Below, one piece after another: positions 52,547 through 61,897 of a stretch of DNA of 64,000 nt; position 1 is the stretch's first letter; the number at the start of each line of letters is the position of its first letter. Source of the stretch: Cryobacterium levicorallinum (GTDB lineage Bacteria > Actinomycetota > Actinomycetes > Actinomycetales > Microbacteriaceae); NCBI RefSeq assembly GCF_004402405.1, contig NZ_SOFE01000036.1, positions 33,848-97,847 on the forward strand. Reading direction: 5' to 3'. The position numbers and the translations under genes were made by a program. Under the pieces are notes generated by a model that was not told the origin of the DNA, made no database searches, and saw nothing but the letters and a program-made list of their open reading frames with translations.

Positions 52547-53874
52547 CCGCGACTACGCACCGGGTCAGCGCTCGTCGGGTCAGCGCGGGCGTCGGGCTCG
52601 CGTTGGCCACGGCGCTGTTCGGCGGTACCGTGGTCGGTTCCGTCGTGCTCGACGCGCCCGCCGCGCACGCCGATCAGATTCGCGACCTGCAGTATTGGCT
52701 CGCCGATTATGGCTTCACCGAAGCGTGGAACACCACGCGCGGGGCCGGTGTCACGGTCGCGGTCATCGACTCTGGAGTCAACGGCAACGTGGCAGAGCTG
52801 ACCGGCGCGGTCATCGGGGGAACGGATGTCTCCGGGCTCGGCTCCGCAAACGGTCAAACCCCGGTCGCCGGCGACGATGATGAGGGCGAGCATGGCACCC
52901 TGGTCGCCTCGCTTCTGGCCGGACGCGGCACTGGCGACGGTACCGGACTGATCGGCGTGGCGCCTGAGGCATCCATTTTGGCGGTGTCGGTCGGATTTGG
53001 CAGCAGTCGTTCTGCAGTGAGCAACGACGATCAGATCGCGCAGGGCATCCGTTGGGCCGTCGACAATGGGGCGGACGTCATCAATATGTCCCTCACCCGC
53101 AATACGTTGTACTGGCCGGAGAGCTGGGATGACGCATTTCTCTATGCCTTCGAAAATGATGTCGTCGTTGTGGCCGCCGCCGGCAACCGGGGGAGCGGAA
53201 CCACCGAAGTCGGGGCTCCCGCGACGATTCCCGGCGTGCTGACGGTCGCCGGCGTTGACCGCGAAAAATCGGCGAGCTTCGATGCCTCCTCGCAAGGCAT
53301 CACCATTGCCGTCGCTGCGCCGAGCGAGAAGCTCGTCGGGGTGACGCCCGATTCGACCTATGTACAGTGGGACGGCACGAGTGCCGCGACGCCGATCGTG
53401 TCCGGGCTCGTTGCTTTGGTGCGGGCGGCCTATCCGACGCTCGACGCTGCGGGAGTCATGAACCGGGTCATCGCGACCGCGAACGCCAACGGGCGGAGCG
53501 TGCCGAGCCCCATCTATGGCAACGGCCTGATCGATGCCGCTGCCGCCGTCACCCGCTATGTCGCTCCGGCGACAGAGGCCACTCCGAGCGAGTTGCTCAC
53601 GGAGTGGATCACGCTGCACCGGCGGGCTCAGATTGACGTGGTTCCGACCGAGACTCCCGTTGCGGAGGCTCCGGCTGCGGTCGATGAAGACCCGGCGCTG
53701 CCGGTGCAAAATGTGCTCACGGCGTGGCTCCCGAACCAGCTGACACTGACCTATATTAGTCTGCCGCTCGCTGTACTCGTAGGGTTTGGTATCCTAGTAA
53801 CGCTGGTGGGCATTGGGGCCACTCGGTACATCAAGCGAATTCGGCGCAACCCCAAAGATTTCGCACAATCATAA
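52543..53874 (+). CDS. Membrane-anchored subtilisin-like serine protease (mycosin-like)
   Basis: A 443-residue S8 peptidase from GTG 52543. A signal peptide ends in AHA (about 43). The triad is Asp76 (VAVIDSGVNG), His118 (GEHGTLVAS), and Ser280 (GTSAATP), with the oxyanion Asn in AAAGNRG. A helix near the C-terminus (about 400-422) and basic tail IKRIRRNPK anchor it to the membrane. This is the layout of mycosins, which serve ESX secretion. No ESX genes are in the window, so its substrate is open. It overlaps DUF501 by GTGA and is thus tied to the division gene transcript. Confidence 0.9.
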   Translation: MTATTHRVSARRVSAGVGLALATALFGGTVVGSVVLDAPAAHADQIRDLQYWLADYGFTEAWNTTRGAGVTVAVIDSGVNGNVAELTGAVIGGTDVSGLGSANGQTPVAGDDDEGEHGTLVASLLAGRGTGDGTGLIGVAPEASILAVSVGFGSSRSAVSNDDQIAQGIRWAVDNGADVINMSLTRNTLYWPESWDDAFLYAFENDVVVVAAAGNRGSGTTEVGAPATIPGVLTVAGVDREKSASFDASSQGITIAVAAPSEKLVGVTPDSTYVQWDGTSAATPIVSGLVALVRAAYPTLDAAGVMNRVIATANANGRSVPSPIYGNGLIDAAAAVTRYVAPATEATPSELLTEWITLHRRAQIDVVPTETPVAEAPAAVDEDPALPVQNVLTAWLPNQLTLTYISLPLAVLVGFGILVTLVGIGATRYIKRIRRNPKDFAQS

Positions 53875-53896
53875 TCCTGTAGGAGGCCTTCTCATC

Positions 53897-55390
53897 GTGC
53901 CCAAAATTCTCATTGTTGGTGGCGGCTACGCCGGTTTTTACACGGCGTGGAAGCTCGAGAAGTGGCTACGATCCGGTGAAGCCGAGGTCACCATGGTCGA
54001 CCCGCTGCCCTACATGACGTACCAGCCCTTCCTGCCGGAGGTCGCTGCCGGATCCATCGAACCGCGTCACGCGGTCGTGTCGCACCGTCGCCACCTCAAG
54101 AAGACCAACGTCATCTCCGCCAAGGTCACGCACGTGAACCACGCCGAGAAGACCGCCACGATCACCCCACCGACCGGCGAGCCGTACGAGTTCAAGTACG
54201 ACATCATCGTGGTCACCGCCGGTGCGGTGTCGCGCACGTTCCCGATTCCGGGCGTCGCCGACCAGGCCATCGGACTCAAGACCATCGAAGAAGCCGTCGC
54301 CATTCGCGACCGCGTTTTGACCAACTTCGACAAGGCGGCAGCCCTTCCGGCCGGCCCCGAGCGTGAGCGCCTGCTCACGTTCGTTGTGGTCGGTGGCGGC
54401 TTCGCCGGCATCGAGGTGTTTGCCGAGCTGCGCTCGTTCGCGACCTCGCTGCTCACCCTGTACCCCGAGATCAGCTTCGAGGACACCAACTTTCACCTCA
54501 TCGAAGCCATGGGCCGCATCATGCCCGAGGTCTCGCTCAAGACAAGCCTCTGGGTCATCGACAACCTCGCCGGTCGCGGCGCTCAGATTCACCTCGACAC
54601 CCAGCTGACCAGCGCGGTGGACGGAAAGATCGAGCTCTCCACCGGAGAGACCTTCGAAACCGACCTCATCGTCTGGACTGCAGGCGTCATGGCGAACCCG
54701 ACGATCGTGCGCCACACCGACCTTCCCATCGAAGAGCGCGGTCGCCTGCAGGTTCGTGCCGACCTGCGCGTCGGAACCGAAGACGACATCATCGCCGATG
54801 CCTGGGGCGCCGGCGATGTGAGCTGTGTCCCCGACCTGAGTGGTGGCGGCGTCGGCGGCAACTGCGTGCCGAACGCCCAGCACGCTGTGCGCCAGGGCAA
54901 GCTGCTCGCCAAGAACATCGTTGCCGTGCTGCGCGACGAAGCACCGGTGCAGTACTTCCACAAGAACATGGGCGCCGTTGCCGGCCTTGGCGTTGGAGTC
55001 GGTGTCTTCCAGAGCGGCAACCTGGCCATCACGGGCATGCCGGCCTGGTTCGCCCACCGTGGCTACCACGGCCTGGCCATGCCGAGCTGGGAGCGCAAGC
55101 TGCGCGTCGTCTGGGGCTGGGTCAACAACGTTTTCCTCGGCCGCGACGTGGTGTCGTTGAGCGCCACCGAGAACCCGCGTGCCGTGTTCGAAGAGTTCGT
55201 TTCGCGCCCCAAGCCGCCGGCACCTGCTGCTGCGCCAGCTGCAGCCCCCGCGGCCAAGGCTCCGGCGGCCCCGCGTGCGCCCCGTGCGCCGCGCAAGCCC
55301 ACGGTCAAGGCTGCTGCAGCCGAGGCTGCTTCGGCCACCACGGCACCCGCTGCGCAGAAGGCGGCCGCCGAGGCATCCGCTTCAAAGTAG
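53897..55390 (+). CDS. ndh: Type II NADH dehydrogenase
   Basis: A 497-residue flavoprotein passing electrons from NADH to quinone without proton pumping. FAD loop: ILIVGGGYAGFYTAWKLE. NADH loop: FVVVGGGFAGIEVFAEL. Also DLIVWTAGVMANP and ADAWGAGDVSCVPD, then HAVRQGKLLAKNI. Amphipathic C-terminal helices near RGYHGLAMPSWERKL should contact the membrane. The last 65 or so residues are a low-complexity Ala/Pro/Lys tail absent from most family members. GTG 53897 has AGGAGG about eleven bases upstream. Confidence 0.94.
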   Translation: MPKILIVGGGYAGFYTAWKLEKWLRSGEAEVTMVDPLPYMTYQPFLPEVAAGSIEPRHAVVSHRRHLKKTNVISAKVTHVNHAEKTATITPPTGEPYEFKYDIIVVTAGAVSRTFPIPGVADQAIGLKTIEEAVAIRDRVLTNFDKAAALPAGPERERLLTFVVVGGGFAGIEVFAELRSFATSLLTLYPEISFEDTNFHLIEAMGRIMPEVSLKTSLWVIDNLAGRGAQIHLDTQLTSAVDGKIELSTGETFETDLIVWTAGVMANPTIVRHTDLPIEERGRLQVRADLRVGTEDDIIADAWGAGDVSCVPDLSGGGVGGNCVPNAQHAVRQGKLLAKNIVAVLRDEAPVQYFHKNMGAVAGLGVGVGVFQSGNLAITGMPAWFAHRGYHGLAMPSWERKLRVVWGWVNNVFLGRDVVSLSATENPRAVFEEFVSRPKPPAPAAAPAAAPAAKAPAAPRAPRAPRKPTVKAAAAEAASATTAPAAQKAAAEASASK

Positions 55391-55398
55391 CTCTTTCG

Positions 55399-55439
55399 AT
55401 AGGTGCTGCCGGGCGATCGCATCGCTCGGCAGCACCTAT
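55399..55439 (+). terminator. Terminator after ndh
   Basis: ATAGGTGCTGCCG (55399-55411) pairs with CGGCAGCACCTAT (55427-55439). The inner bases continue the stem to 19 pairs with one G-U. It starts eight bases after the ndh stop. Confidence 0.75.
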
Positions 55440-55464
55440 GCTGGAACCGCCCGTTACCGGGCAC

Positions 55465-55541
55465 GCCCCCATAGCCCAATTGGCAGAGGCAGACGACTTA
55501 AAATCGTCACAGTCTGGGTTCAAGTCCCAGTGGGGGCACCA
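55465..55541 (+). tRNA. tRNA-Leu(UAA) with short variable arm
   Basis: Acceptor GCCCCCA (55465-55471) pairs with TGGGGGC (55531-55537), followed by ACCA, so CCA is encoded. Anticodon stem GACGA/TCGTC encloses CTTAAAA, anticodon TAA. The T arm is CTGGG-TTCAAGT-CCCAG. The variable region is only ACAGT, five bases, whereas bacterial tRNA-Leu normally has a long extra arm. The gene borders the decayed accessory region and is a plausible integration site. Confidence 0.88.
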
Positions 55542-55587
55542 CGAATATATCTACGCTCATCTGGGTTTTAACTTGGTGTCGGGTGCC

Positions 55588-55974
55588 TCAGATGCCCCGT
55601 TTGCCCACACTTGAAATCATTCGGGCTTGATTGAGGGCCACTGCGACGCTGTCCAGATCGTCGTCGAAGAGGTCCGCGTACACGTCGAGGGTTATCGCGG
55701 CCGAGGCGGGGCCGAGCATCCGCTGCAGTGCTTTGACGTTCGCGCCGGCGGACACGGCCAGGCTCGCGGCGGTGAGCCGGAGGTCATGGGGCGTGACGCG
55801 AGGGAAGTTCGGATCGACCTCCCGGGCACGTTTGAGGGCGTAGACCAGCCAGCCGTCCCGAGTCGACGGCGTGCGCTGGTGCGACAGCCCGTTGCCGAAC
55901 AGGATCTGGTCGGGTGTCTTGTCGGCGCAGAGCAGTGCCAACTGACCATCACGCTGGAGCCGATGCCCACCCAA
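55588..55974 (-). pseudogene. Tyrosine recombinase (integrase) C-terminal remnant
   Basis: Only the C-terminal third of a phage-type integrase remains. VTPHDLRLTAASLAVSAG has the HxxR box, and TLDVYADLFDDDLD holds the nucleophile Tyr. The His of the usual GHASA box is Pro here (MLGPASAA), so a core catalytic position is lost as well. Homology fades upstream of LCADKTPDQILF (near 55935), where a plus-strand scrap begins. The fragment sits 47 bases from tRNA-Leu, the classical place for an integrase. Its presence suggests an old integration event. Confidence 0.8.
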
Positions 55975-56082
55975 CGCGAAACCGCCGCCGTCAGCGAGCT
56001 CTGCTCGAGTCTCACAGAAACTCAGACCCGCTATCCGGGCACCGACCTAATCCTGCGATACGTCATCAAAGAACGGCCCTGA
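55945..56082 (+). pseudogene. C-terminal scrap of an unidentified gene
   Basis: The last 45 or so codons of a plus-strand frame read LEPMPTQRETAAVSELC and TRYPGTDLILRYVIKERP before TGA 56082. This looks like a genuine protein end and recalls C-termini of transposase-like proteins, but I cannot name the family. It starts where the minus-strand integrase homology stops, as if two broken genes were joined. Confidence 0.35.
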
Positions 56083-56155
56083 GTTACGACAGAATAAATC
56101 GACCTAAGATGTCCTGTTAGGATCCCTGAAGTCGTGGCAGCGGTACTAGAAGATC

Positions 56156-56460
56156 GTGACCAACCACGGCTACCGCCTCGTGCACGAAAACGTCGACCGG
56201 GTCGCGTACTGCTGCACTTCCGACGCCCATCGTGCCATCACCCGCGAAGCGGACAGACGGCTCGTCCGCACCGAACACCCACGGTTGGTCTCGTACCCCT
56301 GCCTCGATGCCCGCGGCATCTGGATCGGCCCCAACCTTGACCCTGGCGACCATGCCGTCCAGCGCGTTGCAGCGACGCAGCTCGACGGTCCCCAAGCCCC
56401 GGGCAAGGAATTAGCAGCGATATTTCTGCCCCGGTTAGCCTCCCTCCACCGGGCATTTTC
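56156..56460 (+). pseudogene. Possible gene remnant, unknown
   Basis: GC-rich third positions favour a plus frame beginning at GTG 56156 (TNHGYRLVHENVDRV, READRRLVRTEHPRLVSYP). The frame then runs on into sequence without coding character before the next gene. A minus-strand frame at 56117-56395 competes. No family recognised. Confidence 0.22.
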
Positions 56461-56608
56461 TCGGGCGGGGGTTACGGGAATGAAGGTCCTAGCCTTCATA
56501 TGGCCCTCCGTGGAACACAACCGCGGGTTATGCCGTCCTGGTCGAGGTCCGGCTTACGGGCGGTCGCATGAGCGACACGCAAATTTCTCCGAGCGTATGC
56601 TCGGCTGC

Positions 56609-56866
56609 ATGAGTTCGATACCCCCGATCAGCAAGACGCGAAGCACCGTCATCATCCTGGCGGCCGCGGTCCTCGCTGTCGCTGGCCTGGCGCAAGTTTT
56701 GCTTCGGATCACTGAGGGGGAGGGCGAGCCGGGTGACATATTCGTGTTGGTACTCGGTGCCGTTCAGTTCATCTGCGGGCTAGCGGCGTTCATCTATTAC
56801 GGTCGTCGCCGCTATCTGCAAAAATTTGCGCTCGACAAGTCTCAGGATGACTCGCCTGAAAGCTAG
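56609..56866 (+). CDS. Small two-helix membrane protein, unknown function
   Basis: An 85-residue protein: a short polar start (MSSIPPISKTRS), helix one (about 12-32, VIILAAAVLAVAGLAQVLL), an acidic loop EGEGEPGD, helix two (about 43-64), and a basic then acidic tail. ATG 56597, four codons upstream, is an alternative. The ribosome site is weak for both. It lies among broken genes and I do not recognise it. Confidence 0.5.
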   Translation: MSSIPPISKTRSTVIILAAAVLAVAGLAQVLLRITEGEGEPGDIFVLVLGAVQFICGLAAFIYYGRRRYLQKFALDKSQDDSPES

Positions 56867-56950
56867 CGCGCGATCCGCCAGGCAACCCGTGAGGGTCCGG
56901 CTTACGGCACCATTCGTCAAGCTACATTCGGAGTCATGTGGAGGACTTTT

Positions 56951-57456
56951 GTGCGACAGGCGACGGCCGACGACCTGGAATTTCTTGAAGCGATCGAGAA
57001 TGAAGCAGATGCGCTGTTCGCGACCGTGTTCTCGATAGTCTACTGGCGGCCTGCTCCTTCCTATACGACGCCCTCACTGCAGAGTGGCTTCATCCTCGTA
57101 GCCAGCGAAAATCCGGGATCGGACCCGATCGGGTTGCCCATGTCCTCGAAGTCCCTGGCAGCAGTCATCTCGAGCAGCTGTCGGTCATGCCGTCGGCGGC
57201 ACACCGCGGGCATGGGCGCGCGCTCGTCGAGGCAGTCAAGAGCGAATCACGACTGCGCGGATGCAAACGGGTTACCTTGCGAACGTTCACGGACGTTCCA
57301 TGGAATGCGCCCTTCTACTTGAGCTGTGGTTTCATCGAGCGTGATCCCGATTCTGATTTTCTTCGTGATCTGTCAGCGGCAGAGCACCAGCGAGGACTTG
57401 GGTACGGCCGGCGTATTCAAATGAACTTCGACCTGACTGATGAGCTGCCCCGATAA
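56951..57456 (+). pseudogene. GNAT acetyltransferase broken by a frameshift
   Basis: The first part (from GTG 56951 after GGAGG; ATG 56936 is alternative) reads RQATADDLEFLEAIENEAD. Near ATCGGGTTG (about 57137) the coding frame shifts by one base. The second part continues with AHVLEVPGSSHLEQLSV, the acetyl-CoA loop HRGHGRALVEAVK, and APFYLSCGFIERD. One extra G in the GGG run would restore a full-length protein of about 170 residues. Substrate unknown. Either a true pseudogene or a base-calling error. Confidence 0.75.
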
Positions 57457-57878
57457 CCGTTCCCCACTAGGAGCCTCTGGCGGGGGTGCTCCCAGTTCAC
57501 CGCGAGCGGAACACGATTCGCGGAAATCAAGCTCTCGACAGCCGCCGTCCTCCGGCGTCGGTTTCACCGGGCTTCGCACCGCCCGCACCGCAGCAATCGG
57601 CGCAGGGCTTTATTTGGTTTGGCCGTCGTGCGCTCGGCCACCGCACCACCGCCGTCTAGAAGTCAGTCACTTTCTTGGCATGTCACGCACACCTTGCGGG
57701 AATACGATCTCTCTATCGGGCTTCCCGTCACGTCGGCAGCCCGCGACGCACCGCCTCACAGCAGCGTCGAAGCATCGCTGCACCACAGATTGACGCCGCT
57801 GCGATGCGGCGGCTAATCGTTAAATTGTGACCCCGACGACACCGTTTCTCATCTAGCTAAAGCACACAGGGAGCATCA
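57457..57878. other. Gap before katG without recognisable genes
   Basis: A 422-base stretch. Short open frames here lack a ribosome site and coding bias. GCCGC/GCGGC arms form a small hairpin near 57793-57810. The last 60 bases are richer in A and T and may hold the katG promoter. I saw no FurA gene or clear Fur box. Confidence 0.4.
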
Positions 57879-60191
57879 ATGAGCACTGACGACCAGACCA
57901 ACACATGCAGTTTCCACATGAGCGGTGCGCTGCCAGCAGGTGGCGACCACCTCGGTGGCACCTTCGGTCAGTCGCCGACCCTGGACAGTTGGTACCCGCA
58001 ACGTCTCCGGGTTGAGCTTCTCCACCGGAACGGCGTAGACGCCGACCCGCTCGGCGCGGACTTCGACTACGCGGCGGCTTTCGCCACGATCGACCTCACG
58101 ACGCTCAAGTCGGACATCAAGCGACTGCTCACCACATCGGTCGACTGGTGGCCGGCGGACTACGGCAACTACGGTCCACAGATGATCCGAATGGCGTGGC
58201 ATGCCGCCGGCACGTACCGAATTGCCGACGGCCGTGGCGGAGCGGGCACCGCGATGCAGCGGTTCGCACCAATCGGAAGCTGGTGGGACAACGGCAACAC
58301 CGACAAATCACGACGACTCCTACAGCCGATCAAGCACCAGTACGGCAACGCTCTGTCGTGGGCCGACCTGATGGTCTTGACCGGCAACTGCTCCCTCGAG
58401 TTGATGGGCCTGCCGACGTACGGCTTCGGTGGTGGACGACTCGATGCGTGGGAACCGGACGACGGCACCTGGTGGGGCCCGGAGGTCTGGGACCCGCACG
58501 CGGTCGCGAGCCCTGACGAGATGGTGAGCCGCGACGAACGCTGGCATGGTCAGAACGGCGACGCGGGCTACGACTTGCAGAGCCCCCTGGCCGCGTCGCA
58601 CCAGGCGCTCATCTACGTCAACCCTGAGGGGCCCTATTCGAACGGCGACCCGCTGGGCTCAGCACGCGACATTCGCATCACGTTCACGCGGATGGCGATG
58701 AACGACGAGGAAACGGTGGCATTGATCGCCGGTGGCCACGCGTTCGGTAAGAGCCACGGCCAGGTGCCCGCATCCGACATCGGACCGTCACCCGAGAAAG
58801 CCCCGATCGAGTCGATGGGGCTCGGTTGGCACAACCCGGTGGGTACCGGCAGTGCCGAGCACACTTCGACCAACGGCATCGAGGGCAGTTGGACTCCGAA
58901 CCCGACACAGTGGGACAACACCTACCTCGAGAACCTGTTCGCGTACGACTACGAGCAGACGAAAAGCCCGGCCGGCGCGCTGCAGTGGACACCGACTGAC
59001 TCGGAGGCGCCGAAGACTCCGGACGCCCACGTACCCGGTCAGATGAACCCGCTCATGATGATGACCTCGGACATCGCACTCAAGGTCGACCCGGAGTATC
59101 GGGCCATATGCGAGCGTTTCCTGGCCGACTTCGATCTGTTCACCCTCGCGTTCTCGAAGGCCTGGTACAAGCTCACGCACCGCGACATGGGGCCGAAGCA
59201 CCGGTACCTCGGCCCGGAGGTTACCATCGCCGACGACCTGCTCTGGCAGGACCCGCTCCCGGACGCAGCAGGATACTCACTCGACGAGGCCGACGTGGCA
59301 GCGCTCAAGGAAGCCGTCCTCGCGACCGGGCTGTCCGTGTCCGACCTCGTCTACACGGCGTTCTCCGCCGCCTCGACCTACCGCGACAGCGACAAGCGCG
59401 GAGGGGCGAACGGTGCCCGCCTGGCTTTGTCGCCGCAGAAAGACTGGGCGGTCAACCGACGCACCGTCCCAGTCCTCGACGCGCTGCGGAACGTGCAGGC
59501 GGCTTTCACGGCGACGTCGGGCGGCCGGGAGGTGTCTCTCGCCGACCTCATCGTCCTCGCCGGCAGCGCCGCCGTGGAGCAGGCGGCACGGGCGGCAGGA
59601 TCTGACGCCAGCGTGCCGTTTACGCCAGGCCGTGTCGACACGACGCAGGAGTTGACCGACATCGAGATGTTCGAGTGGCTGCGACCCATTGCGGACGGGT
59701 TCCGCAACTTCGTGTCCGAGCGCTTCGAAGAGTTTGCTCCGGGCGTCGCGCCCGAGGCGGCATTCCTCGACAAGGCGAACCTGTTCACTCTCACCGCACC
59801 GGAGTGGACCGTCCTGCACGCCGGGCTCCGCGTGCTCGGCAGCAACTGGGACGGGTCCGACGTGGGTGTGCTCACGGATCACGTCGGAGCCCTGACGACC
59901 GACTTCCTCGTGAATCTGACCGACACCGACCTCATCTGGACGAAGGACGACGAGACCGCGATGACCTTCACTGGTCGGGTTCAGGCGACCGGCGAGGCTC
60001 GCTGGAGGGCCTCCCGGAATGACCTGGTATTCGGCTCGAACGCGCAACTGCGGTCGATCGCCGACGCCTACGCGGGCAGCGACGGGCAAGAGCGGTTCGT
60101 CCGCGAATTCATCCGCGTCTGGTCGAAGGTCATGATGCTCGACCGCTACGACGTCAATGGCCACAAGCGTTACGGGGCGATGGCCGCCTGA
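57879..60191 (+). CDS. katG: Catalase-peroxidase KatG
   Basis: A 770-residue bifunctional heme enzyme that removes hydrogen peroxide. The distal site is [11 protein letters not shown] with Trp107 and His108; Tyr246 (LIYVNPEGP) and Met272 (RMAMND) complete the Trp-Tyr-Met adduct needed for catalase activity. The proximal ligand is His287 ([10 protein letters not shown]). The second, heme-free domain follows with [16 protein letters not shown]. Slightly longer than the usual 740. AGGGAG precedes ATG 57879. It is the largest intact gene in the otherwise decayed segment. No furA neighbour is seen. Confidence 0.95.
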   Translation: MSTDDQTNTCSFHMSGALPAGGDHLGGTFGQSPTLDSWYPQRLRVELLHRNGVDADPLGADFDYAAAFATIDLTTLKSDIKRLLTTSVDWWPADYGNYGPQMIRMAWHAAGTYRIADGRGGAGTAMQRFAPIGSWWDNGNTDKSRRLLQPIKHQYGNALSWADLMVLTGNCSLELMGLPTYGFGGGRLDAWEPDDGTWWGPEVWDPHAVASPDEMVSRDERWHGQNGDAGYDLQSPLAASHQALIYVNPEGPYSNGDPLGSARDIRITFTRMAMNDEETVALIAGGHAFGKSHGQVPASDIGPSPEKAPIESMGLGWHNPVGTGSAEHTSTNGIEGSWTPNPTQWDNTYLENLFAYDYEQTKSPAGALQWTPTDSEAPKTPDAHVPGQMNPLMMMTSDIALKVDPEYRAICERFLADFDLFTLAFSKAWYKLTHRDMGPKHRYLGPEVTIADDLLWQDPLPDAAGYSLDEADVAALKEAVLATGLSVSDLVYTAFSAASTYRDSDKRGGANGARLALSPQKDWAVNRRTVPVLDALRNVQAAFTATSGGREVSLADLIVLAGSAAVEQAARAAGSDASVPFTPGRVDTTQELTDIEMFEWLRPIADGFRNFVSERFEEFAPGVAPEAAFLDKANLFTLTAPEWTVLHAGLRVLGSNWDGSDVGVLTDHVGALTTDFLVNLTDTDLIWTKDDETAMTFTGRVQATGEARWRASRNDLVFGSNAQLRSIADAYAGSDGQERFVREFIRVWSKVMMLDRYDVNGHKRYGAMAA

Positions 60192-60761
60192 CCCCGGAGG
60201 TCGCGTCCCGGTGAGCTGACGGCGTGGAGGCACGGCGCGGTCACGCGCTGAGTCTCCAAGCCGTCGAAGCCTTGACCGAACGACGTTTGAGGCCGCGAGC
60301 CGAACGTTGCACGGATTGATCAGGCTGGGGACGGCCAAGGAACCTCCGCGGGCAGCACGTGGTCGACCACACTTGCACCTCGACGGCCTGCGAGGGTGGA
60401 CGGGCCGCTATGCCCTGGAATCCGTTGCCCCCGCTCGTAGAGACGCCGGCCGGATTTGCTTTGGCCTCGGGTTGCGAGAGGGTGCCGCTGATGTTCTCTG
60501 TGGCGGCTCGTAAGGCCTGAGCCTTCCGGGGTCATGTCTCGCTGAGGAATGCGCGTGACCGGTAGAGGTTCCCCTTTCGGGAATGAACATAAAACCACCG
60601 ATCACTGGTCCCAAGTCTCCCTGTGGAGTTGGTTTATAACGCGGGCCGTGTTGATTTAGGCCGTGCCATATCGTCTAAGGCGCGTCGGCGAAGCTGCGGG
60701 GTCTCCCAATCGCACTAGGCATCCGTTTTACAGAGTCGAGGAGGACAGCGCTATCGCGCTG
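60192..60761. other. Gap after katG without recognisable genes
   Basis: A 570-base stretch. Short frames on both strands lack ribosome sites and resemble no known protein. Composition is mixed. It may be the remains of deleted genes. Confidence 0.4.
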
Positions 60762-61226
60762 TCAGAGTGCCCCTGGCGCAAGATCATACGTAACCCACTT
60801 TGTAGACGTTGCGGTCAAATCATAAAGCCGGCGGGCCCGAGTATTGTTTTCTGCCGTGATCCAGCGAACGACTGAGCGTCCTTCGCGTTCGGCCAGCGCG
60901 GAGAGTTCGCTCAGTAGCGCGCGCCCGACGCCGGCGCCCCGAGCTGTCGAGTCCGTGAACAGATCGTCGAGGTAGATACCCACGCTTCCAGTTGAGGGAC
61001 GAGAAAATCGACGGTAGTGCGCGAGCCCTACGAGTCGATCCCCGGAGGTGGCGACGAAGGCGTTGACTTCATTCGAGTCGTCATTGATCCAGGTCCAGAC
61101 ACGCTCAACGATGTTGTTATCGGGAGTCAGCTCGTAGAAGTCTCGATAGCCCCGATAGAGCTCAGCTCACTGGGACGAGTCTGAGGATTGGACCGCGCGG
61201 ATAGAGACCGAATCATTTGTAATCAT
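60762..61226 (-). pseudogene. GNAT acetyltransferase with internal stop codon
   Basis: From ATG 61226 the frame reads MITNDSVSIRAVQSSDSSQ, then TGA (61167-61169), then AELYRGYRDFYELTPDNN and so on to a normal C-terminus. The stop stands where relatives have Trp before xxLYRGYxxFY; one base change (TGG to TGA) explains it. The acetyl-CoA loop ARGAGVGRALLSEL and ITAENNTRARRLYD are intact. No start after the stop would keep the whole fold. A GTG at 60983 would leave only 73 residues. Confidence 0.8.
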
Positions 61227-61436
61227 CGCCCCAGAGTATCGGCGCTCATTACGTTCCGGACCTCGTTCCTATTCGGGCTCTTCTGATCACGGTTCCACCG
61301 TCGGCCGGCCCGGAGGTGCGGGGCGCCCGCGGGGGGTTCCCCAGAGAGGACTGCATAGGCGTTCGCGGGCGTCTGCCACTCGAAGTAGTTAAGGCCTTCA
61401 CCGCAGCAACCGCGTGAATTTCGCGCAAAGCACGTC

Positions 61437-61655
61437 TCACCTGTTCGTGCGTCCGCGCCCCGGCCGTCGTAGACCAAGCAGAATCAGGATGATGCCAGCG
61501 ATGGCAAGGACGAGCCCGATGGAAAGCCACATCCTGCTCCCCGTCATGAAGCTTCCCGGGATCAGATTCATGCCTTGCCCCGTCCAGACTCCACCAAGGA
61601 TAAGAGCTATCACGCCGACGGTGATCAAGGTCTCGCGTCTGAAGCTGCTACTCAT
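61437..61655 (-). CDS. Small two-helix membrane protein
   Basis: A 72-residue protein from ATG 61655 (SSSFRRETLITVG). Helix one (about 9-28) leads to the loop GQGMNLIPGSFMTGSRMW, then helix two (about 44-63, LVLAIAGIILILLGL) and a basic tail RRPGRGRTNR. The loop pattern seems to be shared by many small actinobacterial proteins of unknown function; I recall this from general knowledge, without a search. A TTG three codons upstream is less likely. Confidence 0.7.
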   Translation of the reverse strand: MSSSFRRETLITVGVIALILGGVWTGQGMNLIPGSFMTGSRMWLSIGLVLAIAGIILILLGLRRPGRGRTNR

Positions 61656-61731
61656 GTCGCTCAAGATACTCGGACCGGCTGACTTGTCCCCGGGAGCGGT
61701 TCCCGCCCGAGAAGTTGGTCAGAATGCCGTG

Positions 61732-61869
61732 TCAGGACGGTTGGCGACCGACTACTGGTTGTTCGATCTCTGCGCGCAACAGTGCCTCGATGAGGTCCGT
61801 GAGGTCGACGACGGTCGTCGCCGGCAGGACGATATCGCTGGGGCCCACCCGGACCGGCACGTCACTCAT
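61732..61869 (-). CDS. Possible small protein after the ECF sigma gene
   Basis: A 45-codon frame from ATG 61869 with AAAGGG six bases upstream. It reads SDVPVRVGPSDIVLPATTV, then VDLTDLIEALLRAEIEQ and a polar end. Composition looks protein-like (one amphipathic helix). It begins 28 bases after the sigma factor stop, so it could belong to the same transcript. No family recognised. Confidence 0.4.
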   Translation of the reverse strand: MSDVPVRVGPSDIVLPATTVVDLTDLIEALLRAEIEQPVVGRQPS

Positions 61870-61897
61870 CGGGGTTCCCTTTTATCCCTCCGCGTCA

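Noticed and set aside
59277..60338. Minus-strand frame opposite the end of katG
   Set aside because: KatG continues on the plus strand through this stretch.
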